A stretch of DNA of 37,624 nucleotides, from contig MNUP01000059.1 of assembly GCA_001871075.1 (NCBI GenBank), positions 1 through 37,624 of the forward strand, in the 5' to 3' direction. Under the pieces are notes generated by a model that searched no databases, was not told the origin of the DNA, and worked only from the letters and a program-made list of their open reading frames with translations. This document shows, piece after piece, positions 8,361-16,632 of the stretch; position 1 is the first letter of the stretch; each line of letters starts with the position of its first letter. The stretch comes from Candidatus Desantisbacteria bacterium CG1_02_49_89 (GTDB taxonomy: Bacteria > Desantisbacteria > UBA1551). The translations under genes and the position numbers were made by a program.

Positions 8361-8482
8361 AGTCAAATTGCAAATTGCAAAATTTAAATTGACAAAAAAC
8401 TTACAGTGTAATATATAATTTTCTATATTTCTATATTTTAAAAATTTGAAATTTACAATTTACAATTTGAAATTTACAATTT
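8361..8482. repeat. CAAATTG / ATTTACAATTTG satellite
   Basis: CAAATTGCAAATTGCAAAATT (split here, about 8365-8385) and AATTTACAATTTACAATTTG (about 8450-8470) are the same word family on opposite strands, flanking an AT-rich block. The right part is open in the frame of the following mannosidase, creating a false 16-residue N-terminal extension. The word family recurs at 4001-4040 and inside the gene at 34858-36927. Confidence 0.75.
8389..8419 (+). promoter_or_regulatory. Sigma-70-type promoter before the first GH38 gene
   Basis: TTGACA at 8389-8394 is followed after 17 bases by TATATA, or after 19 bases by TATAAT (8414-8419). This is close to the housekeeping consensus and 75 bases upstream of the mannosidase start, so the gene may be transcribed on its own. 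The flanking DNA is AT-rich satellite, which raises the chance of a coincidental match. Confidence 0.45.
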
Positions 8483-8493
8483 TAGGAGTATAC

Positions 8494-10998
8494 ATGGTTA
8501 AGCAAATATATGTCGTGCCCTACTGCCATCCTGACTGGGCGTGGACATTTAACAGAGAATGGCATGAGAAAAGATACGTGCTGGTAGCCGAGGAAGCCCT
8601 TGACGCGATAAAAAAGCATCCCCAGTTCCGCTGGTACATGGACCCTTATGTCACCCAGGCAGAAACGATATTAAGGCGCAGGCCGCAATTATATAAGGAA
8701 CTTCGCAAAAGGATAGCCGAGGGGAAGATCGCGGTATGCGGCTCTTTCACAAACCTGCGCCCCACCATGACCGGAGAGGAAACCCAGGTGCGGGACCTGC
8801 AATACGGAAGAAAAATATATAAGGAATTGTTTCCTGAAGCGGACTTATCCGTTTACGCTGGCACTGTTGACGTGTCCGTGGGCCACCCGCAGGTGCCCCA
8901 GCTGCTTGCGCTTGCCGGGTACAAGTATTTGCGTTTCTGGAGGCCGTACGTAGCACTTACAAGGAAAAGAGTTCCGCTTGAATTCTACTGGAAAGGATTT
9001 GACGGCTCAAAGATCCTGTGCTCAAGAGGAACATACGGCGGGCTGTGCTCAGCTGAAAACCTGGCTGAAGAACTTAACAACATGGCTGAAAGGGATAATG
9101 ACCTCCGGCCGGTAAGTATCGCCTGGGTAAGCCAGGGCACAGATGACTGCAGGCCTTTAAGAACACCTTATTCCGACAAACCCCTGCCGCTTTTGGAGCT
9201 CATGGAGGAATTGAACAGCAAGGAAGGCGTGAAGGTAAATTTCGCCACCCCGCCGCAGTATTTCAGGGAGATAGAAAAGCACATGTCAGAGATACCTGAG
9301 GTAAACGGCTCGCTTGACCCCTGCGACGTGTGCTACAACGTCGGGTGGGGAGGAGCGAACGGGCTTTTCGCCCTCCGCCAGGAGAATGAGATAAATCTTA
9401 CAACGCTTGAAACGTGGAACACTATCAGAGACATTAACAACATTAAAAACATTAGAGACATTGGGGACATTGAAGACATTGAAGACATGTGGAAAACGCA
9501 CCTTCTTTCCTGCGCCCACGCCACCCAGTGGCTTTTCGAGGACGATTTCAACAAGCTTTACAATAAAGCTTTAAACGTGAAACTCGAAACCTCTGAAACA
9601 ATTGAAGCAGTCTTATCTTCTCTTGCCCGGCTTATCCGCCTGCCTGAAACCGCGCAGGCTGTTGTTTTCAACTCCCTGCCGTTTGAAAGGGAGGAATGCG
9701 TCAGGATGCTTCTCACCTTCCCGGATTCCTGCGCCGAATTCTCGCTTGCGGATGCAAAAGGCAGGGATATTCCCTTCCAGGTGCTGGATAAGAACGAGAA
9801 TTCCTCAAGATCATATGAATTTGACGTTGCGGCAAAAGTGAAGATCCCGGCCTGCGGCTATAACGCTGTTTCCGCGGCCAAGCCTGGCCTGAAACCCGCC
9901 ATGCGGGGAGAAGGGGCAACGGTTGAGTTCAACGGGAGCGATCCGGTATGTATCAAGGCAGGCGGGAAGGAATACAGAGCGGAAAGTGATAGCAGTTTCG
10001 CGGACCTGAAACTGTACCGGGTGGACACGGCAAAAGGCGCCCTGCACGCCGGGCCAATAACTTCCGTTGAGCGGGTGAAATGGGGCATCGCAAAAACTAC
10101 CGCGGATGGGGACCTTTTTTCGGTTTACAGGTCAGAAGGTTCTGCGGGGCCGCACCCCGTTACAAGAGAGATCACGGTTTATAAGGATAAACCGGTCATT
10201 GACATCAACGTTGAGGTAAAATGGGGCGCTGAAGACGGATTCCTGGCGCTTGAGTTCCCGCTCCTGTTCAAAGGGAAGATCTTCGGGGACACGCCTTTTG
10301 CTGTTGAAGAGAAGGATATTGAAAAAGAGCCGTTCCTCGCAGAGGGCGAGAGCTGCTGGGAAAATATTGAAAGGCAGAGGAAAGGCCTGTTTTACGCGAA
10401 GTCCTTCATAAGCCAGAGTGACGGCGAAGGAAGCGTTTCATACCTGAATTATGACGCGTCGCATTACTATTTTCTGCCTGGCGGGGACAGTATCGGAAAT
10501 ATTCTCATAAACAGCGTGACAAAGCTTGAGGGATGGGAAAGGTTCGTGAACAAGGCAATGCGGGCAGAAGGAACGCACAGGTTCGCGTCCCGCCTTATTT
10601 TCCATAAAGGTGACTGGAGGTCCGCGCACATCGCCCGGGTCTCACAGGCGTTTGCAAGGAAACCCGGAATTATAGCAGCGGAAGGATCTACAAGGTGCCC
10701 GCCGCAGGAACCGGCGGGTTCCTTCCTGTCGCTTGAACCTTCAAACCTTATTATGACCGGATTTTACAGGGAAGGGAAAAACTTCATACTGCGGTTTTAC
10801 GAAACTGGGGGGAGAAAAACAAAAGCAAGGATAAAGCTTCCTTTTACTGCAAAGAAGGCTGTGAAAATTGATTTGCAGGGAAAAATTATTACCATTCTTA
10901 AACATGGTAAAACTTTAAAGCTTGAAGTAAGGCCCTGGGAAATAGTTTCTTTGTCATTGCGAGGTCGCCCTGGGCGGCCGCGGCAATCTGAACGCTAG
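8494..10998 (+). CDS. Divergent GH38 alpha-mannosidase-like protein
   Basis: The 834-residue protein is related to GH38 alpha-mannosidases. Predicted zinc ligands are retained: His12 and Asp14 in CHPDWAW, and the nucleophile Asp126 in TVDVSVGHPQVPQ, spaced nine residues from Pro as in normal GH38 enzymes. The usual WxxDxFG context is changed, and the first His of HxHxD is Tyr10, so the substrate may differ from mannosides. No signal peptide is seen. I chose the ATG at 8494 because AGGAG lies five bases upstream; the longer frame back to 8446 is satellite. Residues about 312-332 are a seven-unit 9-bp minisatellite, and the last 15 or so residues and the stop codon come from an inserted inverted-repeat element. 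Confidence 0.8.
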   Translation: MVKQIYVVPYCHPDWAWTFNREWHEKRYVLVAEEALDAIKKHPQFRWYMDPYVTQAETILRRRPQLYKELRKRIAEGKIAVCGSFTNLRPTMTGEETQVRDLQYGRKIYKELFPEADLSVYAGTVDVSVGHPQVPQLLALAGYKYLRFWRPYVALTRKRVPLEFYWKGFDGSKILCSRGTYGGLCSAENLAEELNNMAERDNDLRPVSIAWVSQGTDDCRPLRTPYSDKPLPLLELMEELNSKEGVKVNFATPPQYFREIEKHMSEIPEVNGSLDPCDVCYNVGWGGANGLFALRQENEINLTTLETWNTIRDINNIKNIRDIGDIEDIEDMWKTHLLSCAHATQWLFEDDFNKLYNKALNVKLETSETIEAVLSSLARLIRLPETAQAVVFNSLPFEREECVRMLLTFPDSCAEFSLADAKGRDIPFQVLDKNENSSRSYEFDVAAKVKIPACGYNAVSAAKPGLKPAMRGEGATVEFNGSDPVCIKAGGKEYRAESDSSFADLKLYRVDTAKGALHAGPITSVERVKWGIAKTTADGDLFSVYRSEGSAGPHPVTREITVYKDKPVIDINVEVKWGAEDGFLALEFPLLFKGKIFGDTPFAVEEKDIEKEPFLAEGESCWENIERQRKGLFYAKSFISQSDGEGSVSYLNYDASHYYFLPGGDSIGNILINSVTKLEGWERFVNKAMRAEGTHRFASRLIFHKGDWRSAHIARVSQAFARKPGIIAAEGSTRCPPQEPAGSFLSLEPSNLIMTGFYREGKNFILRFYETGGRKTKARIKLPFTAKKAVKIDLQGKIITILKHGKTLKLEVRPWEIVSLSLRGRPGRPRQSER
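9427..9489. repeat. In-frame minisatellite, 7 x 9 bp, within GH38-like gene
   Basis: Seven consecutive NNN-RAC-ATT units, the last ending in ATG, are translated as RDI-NNI-KNI-RDI-GDI-EDI-EDM. The unit is exactly three codons, so copy number can change without a frameshift. It lies in a loop between the catalytic domain segments. Confidence 0.9.
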
Positions 10999-11023
10999 AT
11001 TGCTTCACTGCGTTCGCAATGAC
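10953..11023. repeat. GTCATTGCGAGG inverted-repeat element, copy B, capturing the mannosidase C-terminus
   Basis: Ends are GTCATTGCGA and TCGCAATGAC, with inner CAATCT / AGATTG arms, about 71 bp. The left half is translated as the last residues of the mannosidase (LRGRPGRPRQSER) and its stop TAG lies in the inner arm. It is the same family as 7254-7314 and 30757-30984. Confidence 0.9.
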
Positions 11024-11044
11024 ATGCAAGACCGGACAAATAAA

Positions 11045-11073
11045 AAAAAGGGGGGCATTCAGCCCTCCTTTTT
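11045..11073. terminator. Convergent rho-independent terminator
   Basis: AAAAAGGGGGGC and GCCCTCCTTTTT form a 12-bp stem with one G-U pair and a five-base loop (ATTCA), with further T residues after it. It lies where the + strand cluster (ending 10998) meets the - strand cluster (last stop at 11072-11074). On the opposite strand the hairpin is also followed by a T run, with one A-C mismatch, so it may work in both directions. Confidence 0.85.
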
Positions 11074-11869
11074 ATTTTTTCAGCAGCTGAAGGAGCCACA
11101 ATTTCTCGGCTTCATATTCCTCAATGCTCCTGTATCTGAAATCCCTGAATGTACCACCGCCCTGCTCAAGCGAGCGCACCCCGCGGTTCCTGACTGCGTT
11201 TGGAAGAAAACCTGCCGTGTCCTTAACAAGATTTGAAAAATTGGCGAAAATATTATACTGTTTCCTGTTCCCAAGATACGAATAATCAAAAGAATACCCG
11301 GAAATTGATAGGCTTTCAGCATTTTCTTTGGCAATAATATCAAGATAATAATTAGAGCTGGTCTCTTTTTTAACCTCTTCCTCCGGTTTAGTGTTTTTAG
11401 CAGAGACAGGTATGCCGGTTGTAAGAAAAACTGCAAGCGATGCAATTTTTCTTGCAGCGCCTTCATCGGCAGATGATTTTTTCTTAACCATTATACTTTC
11501 TTCAACCTGGCCGGAGCAAATTAAAATAAAATTATCCCAGGGCAGAATTTTTTCCCGCTCATTTTCTTCCAAAACCAAACCTTCCGGTTTTGGAATAACT
11601 TTTTTTAATAATTTCGGCGGGAGAATTGCTTTTAACTGCATATTATCAAGTATAAAAGTTTCCACGCCTTCCTGTTCCAGTTTCTGCCGCAGGTCCTGCG
11701 CCTTTTCCATTTCCTTTGTCCTGTACAGGATCCCCCAGTGCGACCTGATATGGCTGAGCGCGTCAAGGCGCACCATGCCTGAAGCCCGGCTCAGGGCGTC
11801 CGCCAGCTTTTGAAGGTCAAAGGCATCCTGGCTTCCGAGAACAACGTTATAAAAACTTTCTTCACTCAT
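11072..11869 (-). CDS. Conserved-looking protein of unknown function
   Basis: The protein has 265 residues and no recognised family, signal peptide or membrane segment. The first 75 residues (SRASGMVRLDALSHIRSHWG, then a helix ending in VETFILDN) look like a small alpha/beta domain often seen in uncharacterised Planctomycetes and Omnitrophota proteins. A middle basic linker (EESIMVKKKSSADEGAARK) leads to a C-terminal half rich in aromatic residues (NYYLDIIAK, FDYSYLG, YNIFANF). It is the last gene of the left-running cluster, and its stop overlaps the terminator. The ribosome site is weak (TTAGG). Function cannot be stated. Confidence 0.7.
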   Translation of the reverse strand: MSEESFYNVVLGSQDAFDLQKLADALSRASGMVRLDALSHIRSHWGILYRTKEMEKAQDLRQKLEQEGVETFILDNMQLKAILPPKLLKKVIPKPEGLVLEENEREKILPWDNFILICSGQVEESIMVKKKSSADEGAARKIASLAVFLTTGIPVSAKNTKPEEEVKKETSSNYYLDIIAKENAESLSISGYSFDYSYLGNRKQYNIFANFSNLVKDTAGFLPNAVRNRGVRSLEQGGGTFRDFRYRSIEEYEAEKLWLLQLLKK

Positions 11870-11881
11870 AAAAACCTAAAC

Positions 11882-12072
11882 CTTAACCACAGAGTCAACA
11901 GAGAATAATATTTAACCACGGATTAACACGGATTTTTACTTGTAAACTTGTAAACTGTGTAAACTCTGTAAACTACATTTGAAACCACAGGTTAACACAG
12001 GTTAACACTGTTTCTACTTTGATTCTATGACTCTCTAACTCTATCTTATGCCATACGCTATACGCCATTTGC
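11882..12072. repeat. Satellite-filled gap: CACGGATTAACACGG, GTAAACT and ATACGC words
   Basis: Consecutive word blocks: TTAACCACAGAGTCAACAGAG, then CCACGGATTAACACGG, then GTAAACTTGTAAACTGTG and AAACTCTGTAAACT, then CACAGGTTAACACAGGTTAA, and CATACGCTATACGCCAT at the end. No gene is seen. The GTAAACT words recur at 22050-22105 and 23425-23470. Confidence 0.75.
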
Positions 12073-13938
12073 TCATTGCGCCGCCGGATGTTCGAGGTGC
12101 CGCCACTGGGTATTATACAGATCGGCATACACGCCGTTCAGGGAAAGAAGTTCGGAGTGGGTGCCGGTTTCAACTATTTTTCCTTCCTGGACAACAAGTA
12201 TCTTGTTCGCATTTAGCACTGTCGACAGCCGGTGCGCGATAACGAAAGACGTGCGCTTGCGCAGGAGGTGGTCTATCGCCTGCTGGATGAGCGCCTCCGT
12301 GCGGTTATCCACCGAAGAAGTCGCTTCGTCAAGGATAAGTATGGGCGGATTTTTCAGGAGCGCCCGGGCGATCGCGACGCGCTGTTTCTCCCCCACTGAA
12401 AGCCGTATGCCGCGCTCGCCTATCTGGTGTTCGTATCCGTCAGCCAGGCCCATAATGAATTCGTGGCAATTCGCGAGCTTAGCGACTTCTATGATCTCAT
12501 CAAGGGTCGCGCCAAGCTTGCCGTAGGCGATATTCTCCCGGACAGTGCCGTTGAATAAAAACGGTTCCTGCATAACGATGCCGATATTCTCGCGCAGATC
12601 CTTGAGTTTCAGTTTTTTAACGTCTATGCCGTCTATGGATATCATTCCTTCCTGCGAATCGTAGAACCTGGGTATCAGGCTTACGATGGTGGTCTTGCCG
12701 GCACCGGTAGGGCCGACAAGAGCGATAATTTCACTCTGGCGCGCCTCGAAATCCACGCCGTGCAGGACCTCAACGCCCTTTTTATATTCAAACCTTACTT
12801 TGTGGAATACAACTTCGCCCTTTATCGGCCTCGGAAGGCTCAGCGCGCCCGGCGCCTCCTGGACCTCGGGGACCGCGTCTATGACCTCGAATATGCGCTC
12901 GCTCGCGGCGCGGGCATGCTGGAGCATATGGTTGACCTGGTTAAGCTGGTGTATTGGCTGGTAGAAAAGCCCTAGGTAAAAAAGGAAGGACACGATCTGG
13001 CCGGCGGTCATCGAGCCGTCCGTTATCGCCATCTTGCCGCCGAAAAGCAGGACCAGCACAGTGCCGATGGAAGTTGTGGTGACGATCGCGGGAGAGAATA
13101 TGGACCAGATCTTTATCGCCTGGAGATTTGTCTGCAGGTAATCGGTGCTTTTTTCTGAAAGCCTTCCGACCTCGTATTCTTCCCTTCCGAAGCTCTTTAT
13201 TTCGCGGATACCGGAGAGGCTGTCCTGCAAGAGCGCGCTTATTTCGCCCATTTTTTTTCGCACCTGCTGGTAGATCTTGTGCGCGATGATAGTGACCGCG
13301 AAGATGAGGACTGCAAGCACCGGGATCGGGACGATGGCGATGAGCGCGAGCTTCCAGTTCGTGAAGAACAGGACGAACGTGATGCCGACGAACGTGAGGA
13401 CCGCCATTATCGCCACGTCAACGCCGTCAACTATGACGCGCTCAACAGCGCCGACGTCGTTCGTGATACGGGACATCAGGTTCCCTGTCTGGGCGTTGTC
13501 ATAAAAACTGAAGGATAGCCGCTGGAGGCTGCGGTAGAGGTCCTGCCACATATCATAAATGATCTTCTGGCTGAGCCTTCCCATTATATAGCCCTTGAGC
13601 CCGCCCAGGACGTTGGACACAACATAGATCACGGCCAGGTAAATTATCAGGGAATAGAAATTCTGCAGCTGGTGCTTGGTTATGACCCGGTCGAGGATTA
13701 TCCCGATGAGCTTAGGAGGGATAAGACCGATGAGGGTGACGAACGCGGAAATGCAGAGCGAGACCGTTACCTGCCACACATAGGGTTTGAGGTAATTCAG
13801 CAGGCGCCTGTAGTTGAGCTTGGCTTCGGGAATATCATCAACGGCGAACCTGCCGAAACCGCCCCTGCCGCCCGGACCCCCGGGGCCGCGGCCCGGACCT
13901 CCGTGACCGCCCATAAGTGGACCGCCTGCGCCTCGCAT
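12073..13938 (-). CDS. ABC-type exporter (MsbA/multidrug type), fused membrane and ATPase domains
   Basis: The 621-residue half-transporter has about six membrane helices in residues 50-360 and a nucleotide-binding domain with Walker A GPTGAGKTT near 409-417, signature LSVGEKQRVAIARAL near 511, Walker B ILILDEATSSVD near 530 and the H-loop AHRLST. This layout matches MsbA/LmrA-like homodimeric exporters of lipids or drugs. The first 30 residues are a glycine-rich tail (GGHGGPGRGPGGPGGRGG) not found in MsbA. I chose the ATG at 13938 because AGAGGA lies just upstream; a TTG at 13998 would only add satellite-type sequence. The substrate is not predictable from context. Confidence 0.9.
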   Translation of the reverse strand: MRGAGGPLMGGHGGPGRGPGGPGGRGGFGRFAVDDIPEAKLNYRRLLNYLKPYVWQVTVSLCISAFVTLIGLIPPKLIGIILDRVITKHQLQNFYSLIIYLAVIYVVSNVLGGLKGYIMGRLSQKIIYDMWQDLYRSLQRLSFSFYDNAQTGNLMSRITNDVGAVERVIVDGVDVAIMAVLTFVGITFVLFFTNWKLALIAIVPIPVLAVLIFAVTIIAHKIYQQVRKKMGEISALLQDSLSGIREIKSFGREEYEVGRLSEKSTDYLQTNLQAIKIWSIFSPAIVTTTSIGTVLVLLFGGKMAITDGSMTAGQIVSFLFYLGLFYQPIHQLNQVNHMLQHARAASERIFEVIDAVPEVQEAPGALSLPRPIKGEVVFHKVRFEYKKGVEVLHGVDFEARQSEIIALVGPTGAGKTTIVSLIPRFYDSQEGMISIDGIDVKKLKLKDLRENIGIVMQEPFLFNGTVRENIAYGKLGATLDEIIEVAKLANCHEFIMGLADGYEHQIGERGIRLSVGEKQRVAIARALLKNPPILILDEATSSVDNRTEALIQQAIDHLLRKRTSFVIAHRLSTVLNANKILVVQEGKIVETGTHSELLSLNGVYADLYNTQWRHLEHPAAQ

Positions 13939-13998
13939 TTTTTCCTCTGGCCAACTGCAGATTAAGATTGAGATTAAGTCAGAAATCGGTCCTGACAA

Positions 13999-14078
13999 AT
14001 TAAGCCATTATAACTGCACGATAAATCGTGCCGCTACTTTAAGATTAAAACGATGCACGATGAACGATGTTACGAGAA
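13999..14078. repeat. ACGATG satellite with CGATAAATCG palindrome
   Basis: GCACGATAAATCGTGCCGCTAC at about 14017-14038 is a palindrome of the common type ending GCCGCTAC. It is followed by ACGATGCACGATGAACGATG (about 14050-14069). The same words recur near hemW (20490-20531) and at 19160-19200. Confidence 0.75.
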
Positions 14079-15062
14079 TCAGGGGATGGGGATAAACTGG
14101 ATGTTAAGGGGGACCATGTCCGGTTTCCTGGGAACCTCCTCGGTGTATTCGCCGGCCGCGGGCCTTACAAAACCGCCCATTTCCTTCTCCGCTCTTTCGA
14201 TGAATTCCGGGTACCTGTCAGACGAAATATAGAGCACGATGTTATCGCTGCCGGCTTTTATAACCTCTCCTTTCATGTCGTTCATTATCTCAAATATCCT
14301 GCGCTGGGAATCCTCAACGCTGTCCACAACAAGCACCAGCTTCTCCGCGGGTTCTGTTTTCTGGTTTGCCGGCAGGGGCAGAAGCTCTTCGCGTAAAGCG
14401 CGCGCGTCCACTGATCCGCTTTTCTCTTTTTTCATCTTTGCAGCGATCTTCGTGGCGTCGGTGAACGGTTTCTTTATTATCTGCCTGTCCTCAGCCTCCG
14501 CTATCCTGCTGTCCAGGAACGCGAGGACATCCTCAGTCGTGGGCTGGCGCTCTTCCGGCTCTTTCTTTGCCGCTGCCTTCTTTTTCGAAGCCGGACTTTT
14601 TCCTGATCCTTTACGCTCCCGCTGGACCTCCGAAGGCGGAACGTCCTCGGCCGGCTCAGACTCAAGCTCGGATATCTCAGCGGGTTCAGTTTCGGCCGGC
14701 TCTTCCACGATGACTTTTCGGTCGGGCCAGTAGATCACAAGAAAATATACCGCGAAAAATATCCCGGCTCCAAGAACCGCTATCTTGGTTATTGTCTGCA
14801 GGGACTGTATCCTGCGCAGGAATTCCTGCGCGTTCTGCTGCCATGTCTTCCTGTCAAGGCGCTGCCTGACCTCCATGGCTACGCGTGCCGGCTCCCTGCC
14901 CTCTGCAACGTCTGCCATCGAGATAAGCTTGCGCAGGAGCTTGAGGTCTTTCGCGCAGTTCCTGCAAACCTGAAGGTGTTCTTCAAGCTCAAGCGCTTCT
15001 TCTGGTTTCAGGTCGTTCTCGATGCTCCTGCTCAATAAATATTTTGCCTGCCTGCACTCCAT
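14079..15062 (-). CDS. Zinc-finger (zf-HC2, anti-sigma-like) single-pass membrane protein
   Basis: The 327-residue protein begins with a zf-HC2 type motif: Cys3, His29, Cys33 and Cys36 (HLQVCRNC), the zinc site of ZAS-family anti-sigma factors. A membrane helix follows at about residues 93-113, then an acidic Pro/Glu linker, a Lys-rich KKKAAAKKE segment and a C-terminal domain (EKLVLVVDSVEDSQRRIFE) predicted to face the periplasm. No sigma factor gene is adjacent, unlike the usual arrangement, so its partner must be elsewhere or its role differs. The ATG has AAGGAGAA just upstream. Confidence 0.75.
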   Translation of the reverse strand: MECRQAKYLLSRSIENDLKPEEALELEEHLQVCRNCAKDLKLLRKLISMADVAEGREPARVAMEVRQRLDRKTWQQNAQEFLRRIQSLQTITKIAVLGAGIFFAVYFLVIYWPDRKVIVEEPAETEPAEISELESEPAEDVPPSEVQRERKGSGKSPASKKKAAAKKEPEERQPTTEDVLAFLDSRIAEAEDRQIIKKPFTDATKIAAKMKKEKSGSVDARALREELLPLPANQKTEPAEKLVLVVDSVEDSQRRIFEIMNDMKGEVIKAGSDNIVLYISSDRYPEFIERAEKEMGGFVRPAAGEYTEEVPRKPDMVPLNIQFIPIP

Positions 15063-15084
15063 TGTTCTCCTTAAAGAAAATTAT

Positions 15085-15182
15085 GAGTTATGATTTATGA
15101 GTTATGAATTAACAACAAGGTATTAATTTATATGAAATTCCATGCTTTTGACTCATAACTCATCATTCATAATTCATAATTG
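15085..15182. repeat. TTATGAGTTATGA satellite enclosing an AACAACAAGGTATT cassette
   Basis: ATTATGAGTTATGATTTATG on the left and AACTCATCATTCATAATTCA on the right are inverse-oriented words. Between them is AACAACAAGGTATTAATTTA (15110-15150 region). The same cassette, in the other orientation and also flanked by TATGAATTATGAG words, is at about 33499-33536. Confidence 0.75.
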
Positions 15183-15186
15183 TCAG

Positions 15187-15825
15187 TTACTTAGTGACGG
15201 ACGGGACTTCAACCGCGCCGCCTGAAGATTTCTTAAGGCGCAGCTTTATTATTTTCTGCGCTTCCACGGGGCGGTTACCGGGACCCGTCTTGCAGCATTC
15301 GATGGTTTGTACCACATCATAGCCTTTTATGACCTTTCCGAATATCGTGTGCAAACCGTTCAGCCACGGAGTGGGGACAGTGGTAATAAAGAATTGGCTT
15401 CCGTTCGTGTTTGGGCCGGCATTCGCCATTGCCAATAAGCCGGGGCCATCGAACGTAAGCTCCTTAATGCACTCGTCCTTAAACGGAGTTCCCCAGATGG
15501 ACTGGCCGCCCCTGCCGGTGCCGGTCGGGTCGCCGCCCTGGATCATGAACCCCTTCATCACGCGGTGGAAGATCAGGCCGTCGTAATAACCCTTCTCCCC
15601 GAGGTTGATAAGATTCTCCACAGCTTTCGGAGCGACCTTTGGAAAAAGTTCAAGTTCTATCGTGCCGCGGTTCGTTTCCATTACCATAACAGGCTTATCC
15701 GGTATCACATTCCCTCCTTCTCCTTGCACGGCTTTTTTTGTTTTTACCTGGCACAATGCGGTCAGCGCGCAGAAAACCGCCGCAACCGCCAAACAGGTTA
15801 AAACAACCACAAATGGCTTTTTCAT
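15187..15825 (-). CDS. Secreted cyclophilin-type peptidyl-prolyl cis-trans isomerase
   Basis: The 212-residue protein begins with a Sec signal peptide ([20 protein letters not shown]). The cyclophilin domain runs from about residue 46. Catalytic residues are present in [19 protein letters not shown], with Arg88, Phe93 and Gln96 matching Arg55, Phe60 and Gln63 of human CypA, and later NGSQFFITT and [11 protein letters not shown]. It should assist folding of exported proteins in the periplasm. A perfect AAGGAGG lies seven bases before the ATG. It stands alone between repeat-filled gaps. Confidence 0.93.
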   Translation of the reverse strand: MKKPFVVVLTCLAVAAVFCALTALCQVKTKKAVQGEGGNVIPDKPVMVMETNRGTIELELFPKVAPKAVENLINLGEKGYYDGLIFHRVMKGFMIQGGDPTGTGRGGQSIWGTPFKDECIKELTFDGPGLLAMANAGPNTNGSQFFITTVPTPWLNGLHTIFGKVIKGYDVVQTIECCKTGPGNRPVEAQKIIKLRLKKSSGGAVEVPSVTK

Positions 15826-15856
15826 TCACCCTCCTTCTTAACTACAGAACAAATAT

Positions 15857-16013
15857 TGTTTAACCACGAATTGTTTGCTTCGCAACATTCTTTGTGAGTT
15901 ACGTCGATAAACGACGAATTGCACGAATTTTCTCTTTAACCTTTTAACCTCTTTAACCACTTTAACCTTTAACAGTATTTACAGTGGGCTGTCGACTGTG
16001 GACCGTGGACTAA
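15857..16013. repeat. Satellite-filled gap: CCACGAATT, CTTTAACC and GTGGACCGTGGAC words
   Basis: A CACGAATTG word is interrupted twice by small palindromes (TTGCTTCGCAA, and ACGTCGATAAACGACG) before the word resumes as GAATTGCACGAATTT. CTTTAACCTTTTAACCTC and GTCGACTGTGGACCGTGGAC follow. This shows the nested-insertion pattern clearly. Confidence 0.75.
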
Positions 16014-16014
16014 A

Positions 16015-16584
16015 TTATTTAACACGGAACAGCGTGATAGAATCTATCGCGACCGCGTATCCCGCTGGCCAGAACACGCGGGTCTCAAGTTGTCCGCCCG
16101 GATAATCAAAAACAAGCGGGACCTGCGCGTATTTGCCTTTCTTCAGGTCTGCGCCAATAACTTCTTTCTGGTCAAGCACGCTCTGGCCGTATTCAACGCA
16201 GGCGTCCAGGGTTACCACAACATCTTCGCCGGCGTCTTCAAGCATTTTTACGCGGAAGAACGCGACGTATTTCCCCTCGTCTATCTCGATATACGGGCCG
16301 AATATCGTGTGCCCCGCCTCATTGTCGTCAACCCTCGCGACCCAGGCTATCTTATTCCCTGCCTGGTCGTCCTTCTCTTCCTTGCCCCGGTTCTCCTGGT
16401 GCTGCAGCGCCTCGCCCTCATAGACCTCGATCTTTGCATAAGTTCCCTTCGGGAGGTCTTTGGGATTTTTCACCTCGTCCAGGATATCCTTGGGCACCTC
16501 GCCGGCGCAGAATCCCCTGCCTGCCCCGAACCCCAGCGCCAGTATTGACGCCAGCGCCACTGCAATAATGACCGTGTTGCGCAT
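16015..16584 (-). CDS. Small secreted protein, unknown function
   Basis: The 189-residue protein has a Sec signal peptide with cleavage predicted after FCAG near residue 28. The mature part looks like a beta-sandwich: alternating strands such as YVAFFRVKMLED, VVVTLDACVEYG and AVAIDSITLFRVK, reminiscent of carbohydrate-binding or jelly-roll domains. No Cys or catalytic motif stands out. AAGGAGG precedes the ATG. Its start is 48 bases after the stop of the upstream glycoside hydrolase gene, one of the few gaps with no obvious satellite, so the two may be co-transcribed. A glycan-related role is a guess from context. Confidence 0.7.
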   Translation of the reverse strand: MRNTVIIAVALASILALGFGAGRGFCAGEVPKDILDEVKNPKDLPKGTYAKIEVYEGEALQHQENRGKEEKDDQAGNKIAWVARVDDNEAGHTIFGPYIEIDEGKYVAFFRVKMLEDAGEDVVVTLDACVEYGQSVLDQKEVIGADLKKGKYAQVPLVFDYPGGQLETRVFWPAGYAVAIDSITLFRVK

Positions 16585-16632
16585 AATGCCTCCTTTTTAA
16601 AACAGACCATAGCATTATCAGAAACATCAAGA

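Noticed and set aside
8446-8493. Longer N-terminus of the GH38-like protein (16 extra residues)
   Set aside because: The extension is translated satellite, and the only good ribosome site (AGGAG) serves the ATG at 8494.
9427-9489. Tandem array that might be a CRISPR
   Set aside because: Units are nine bases, without spacers, and stay in the frame of a glycosidase. It is a minisatellite.
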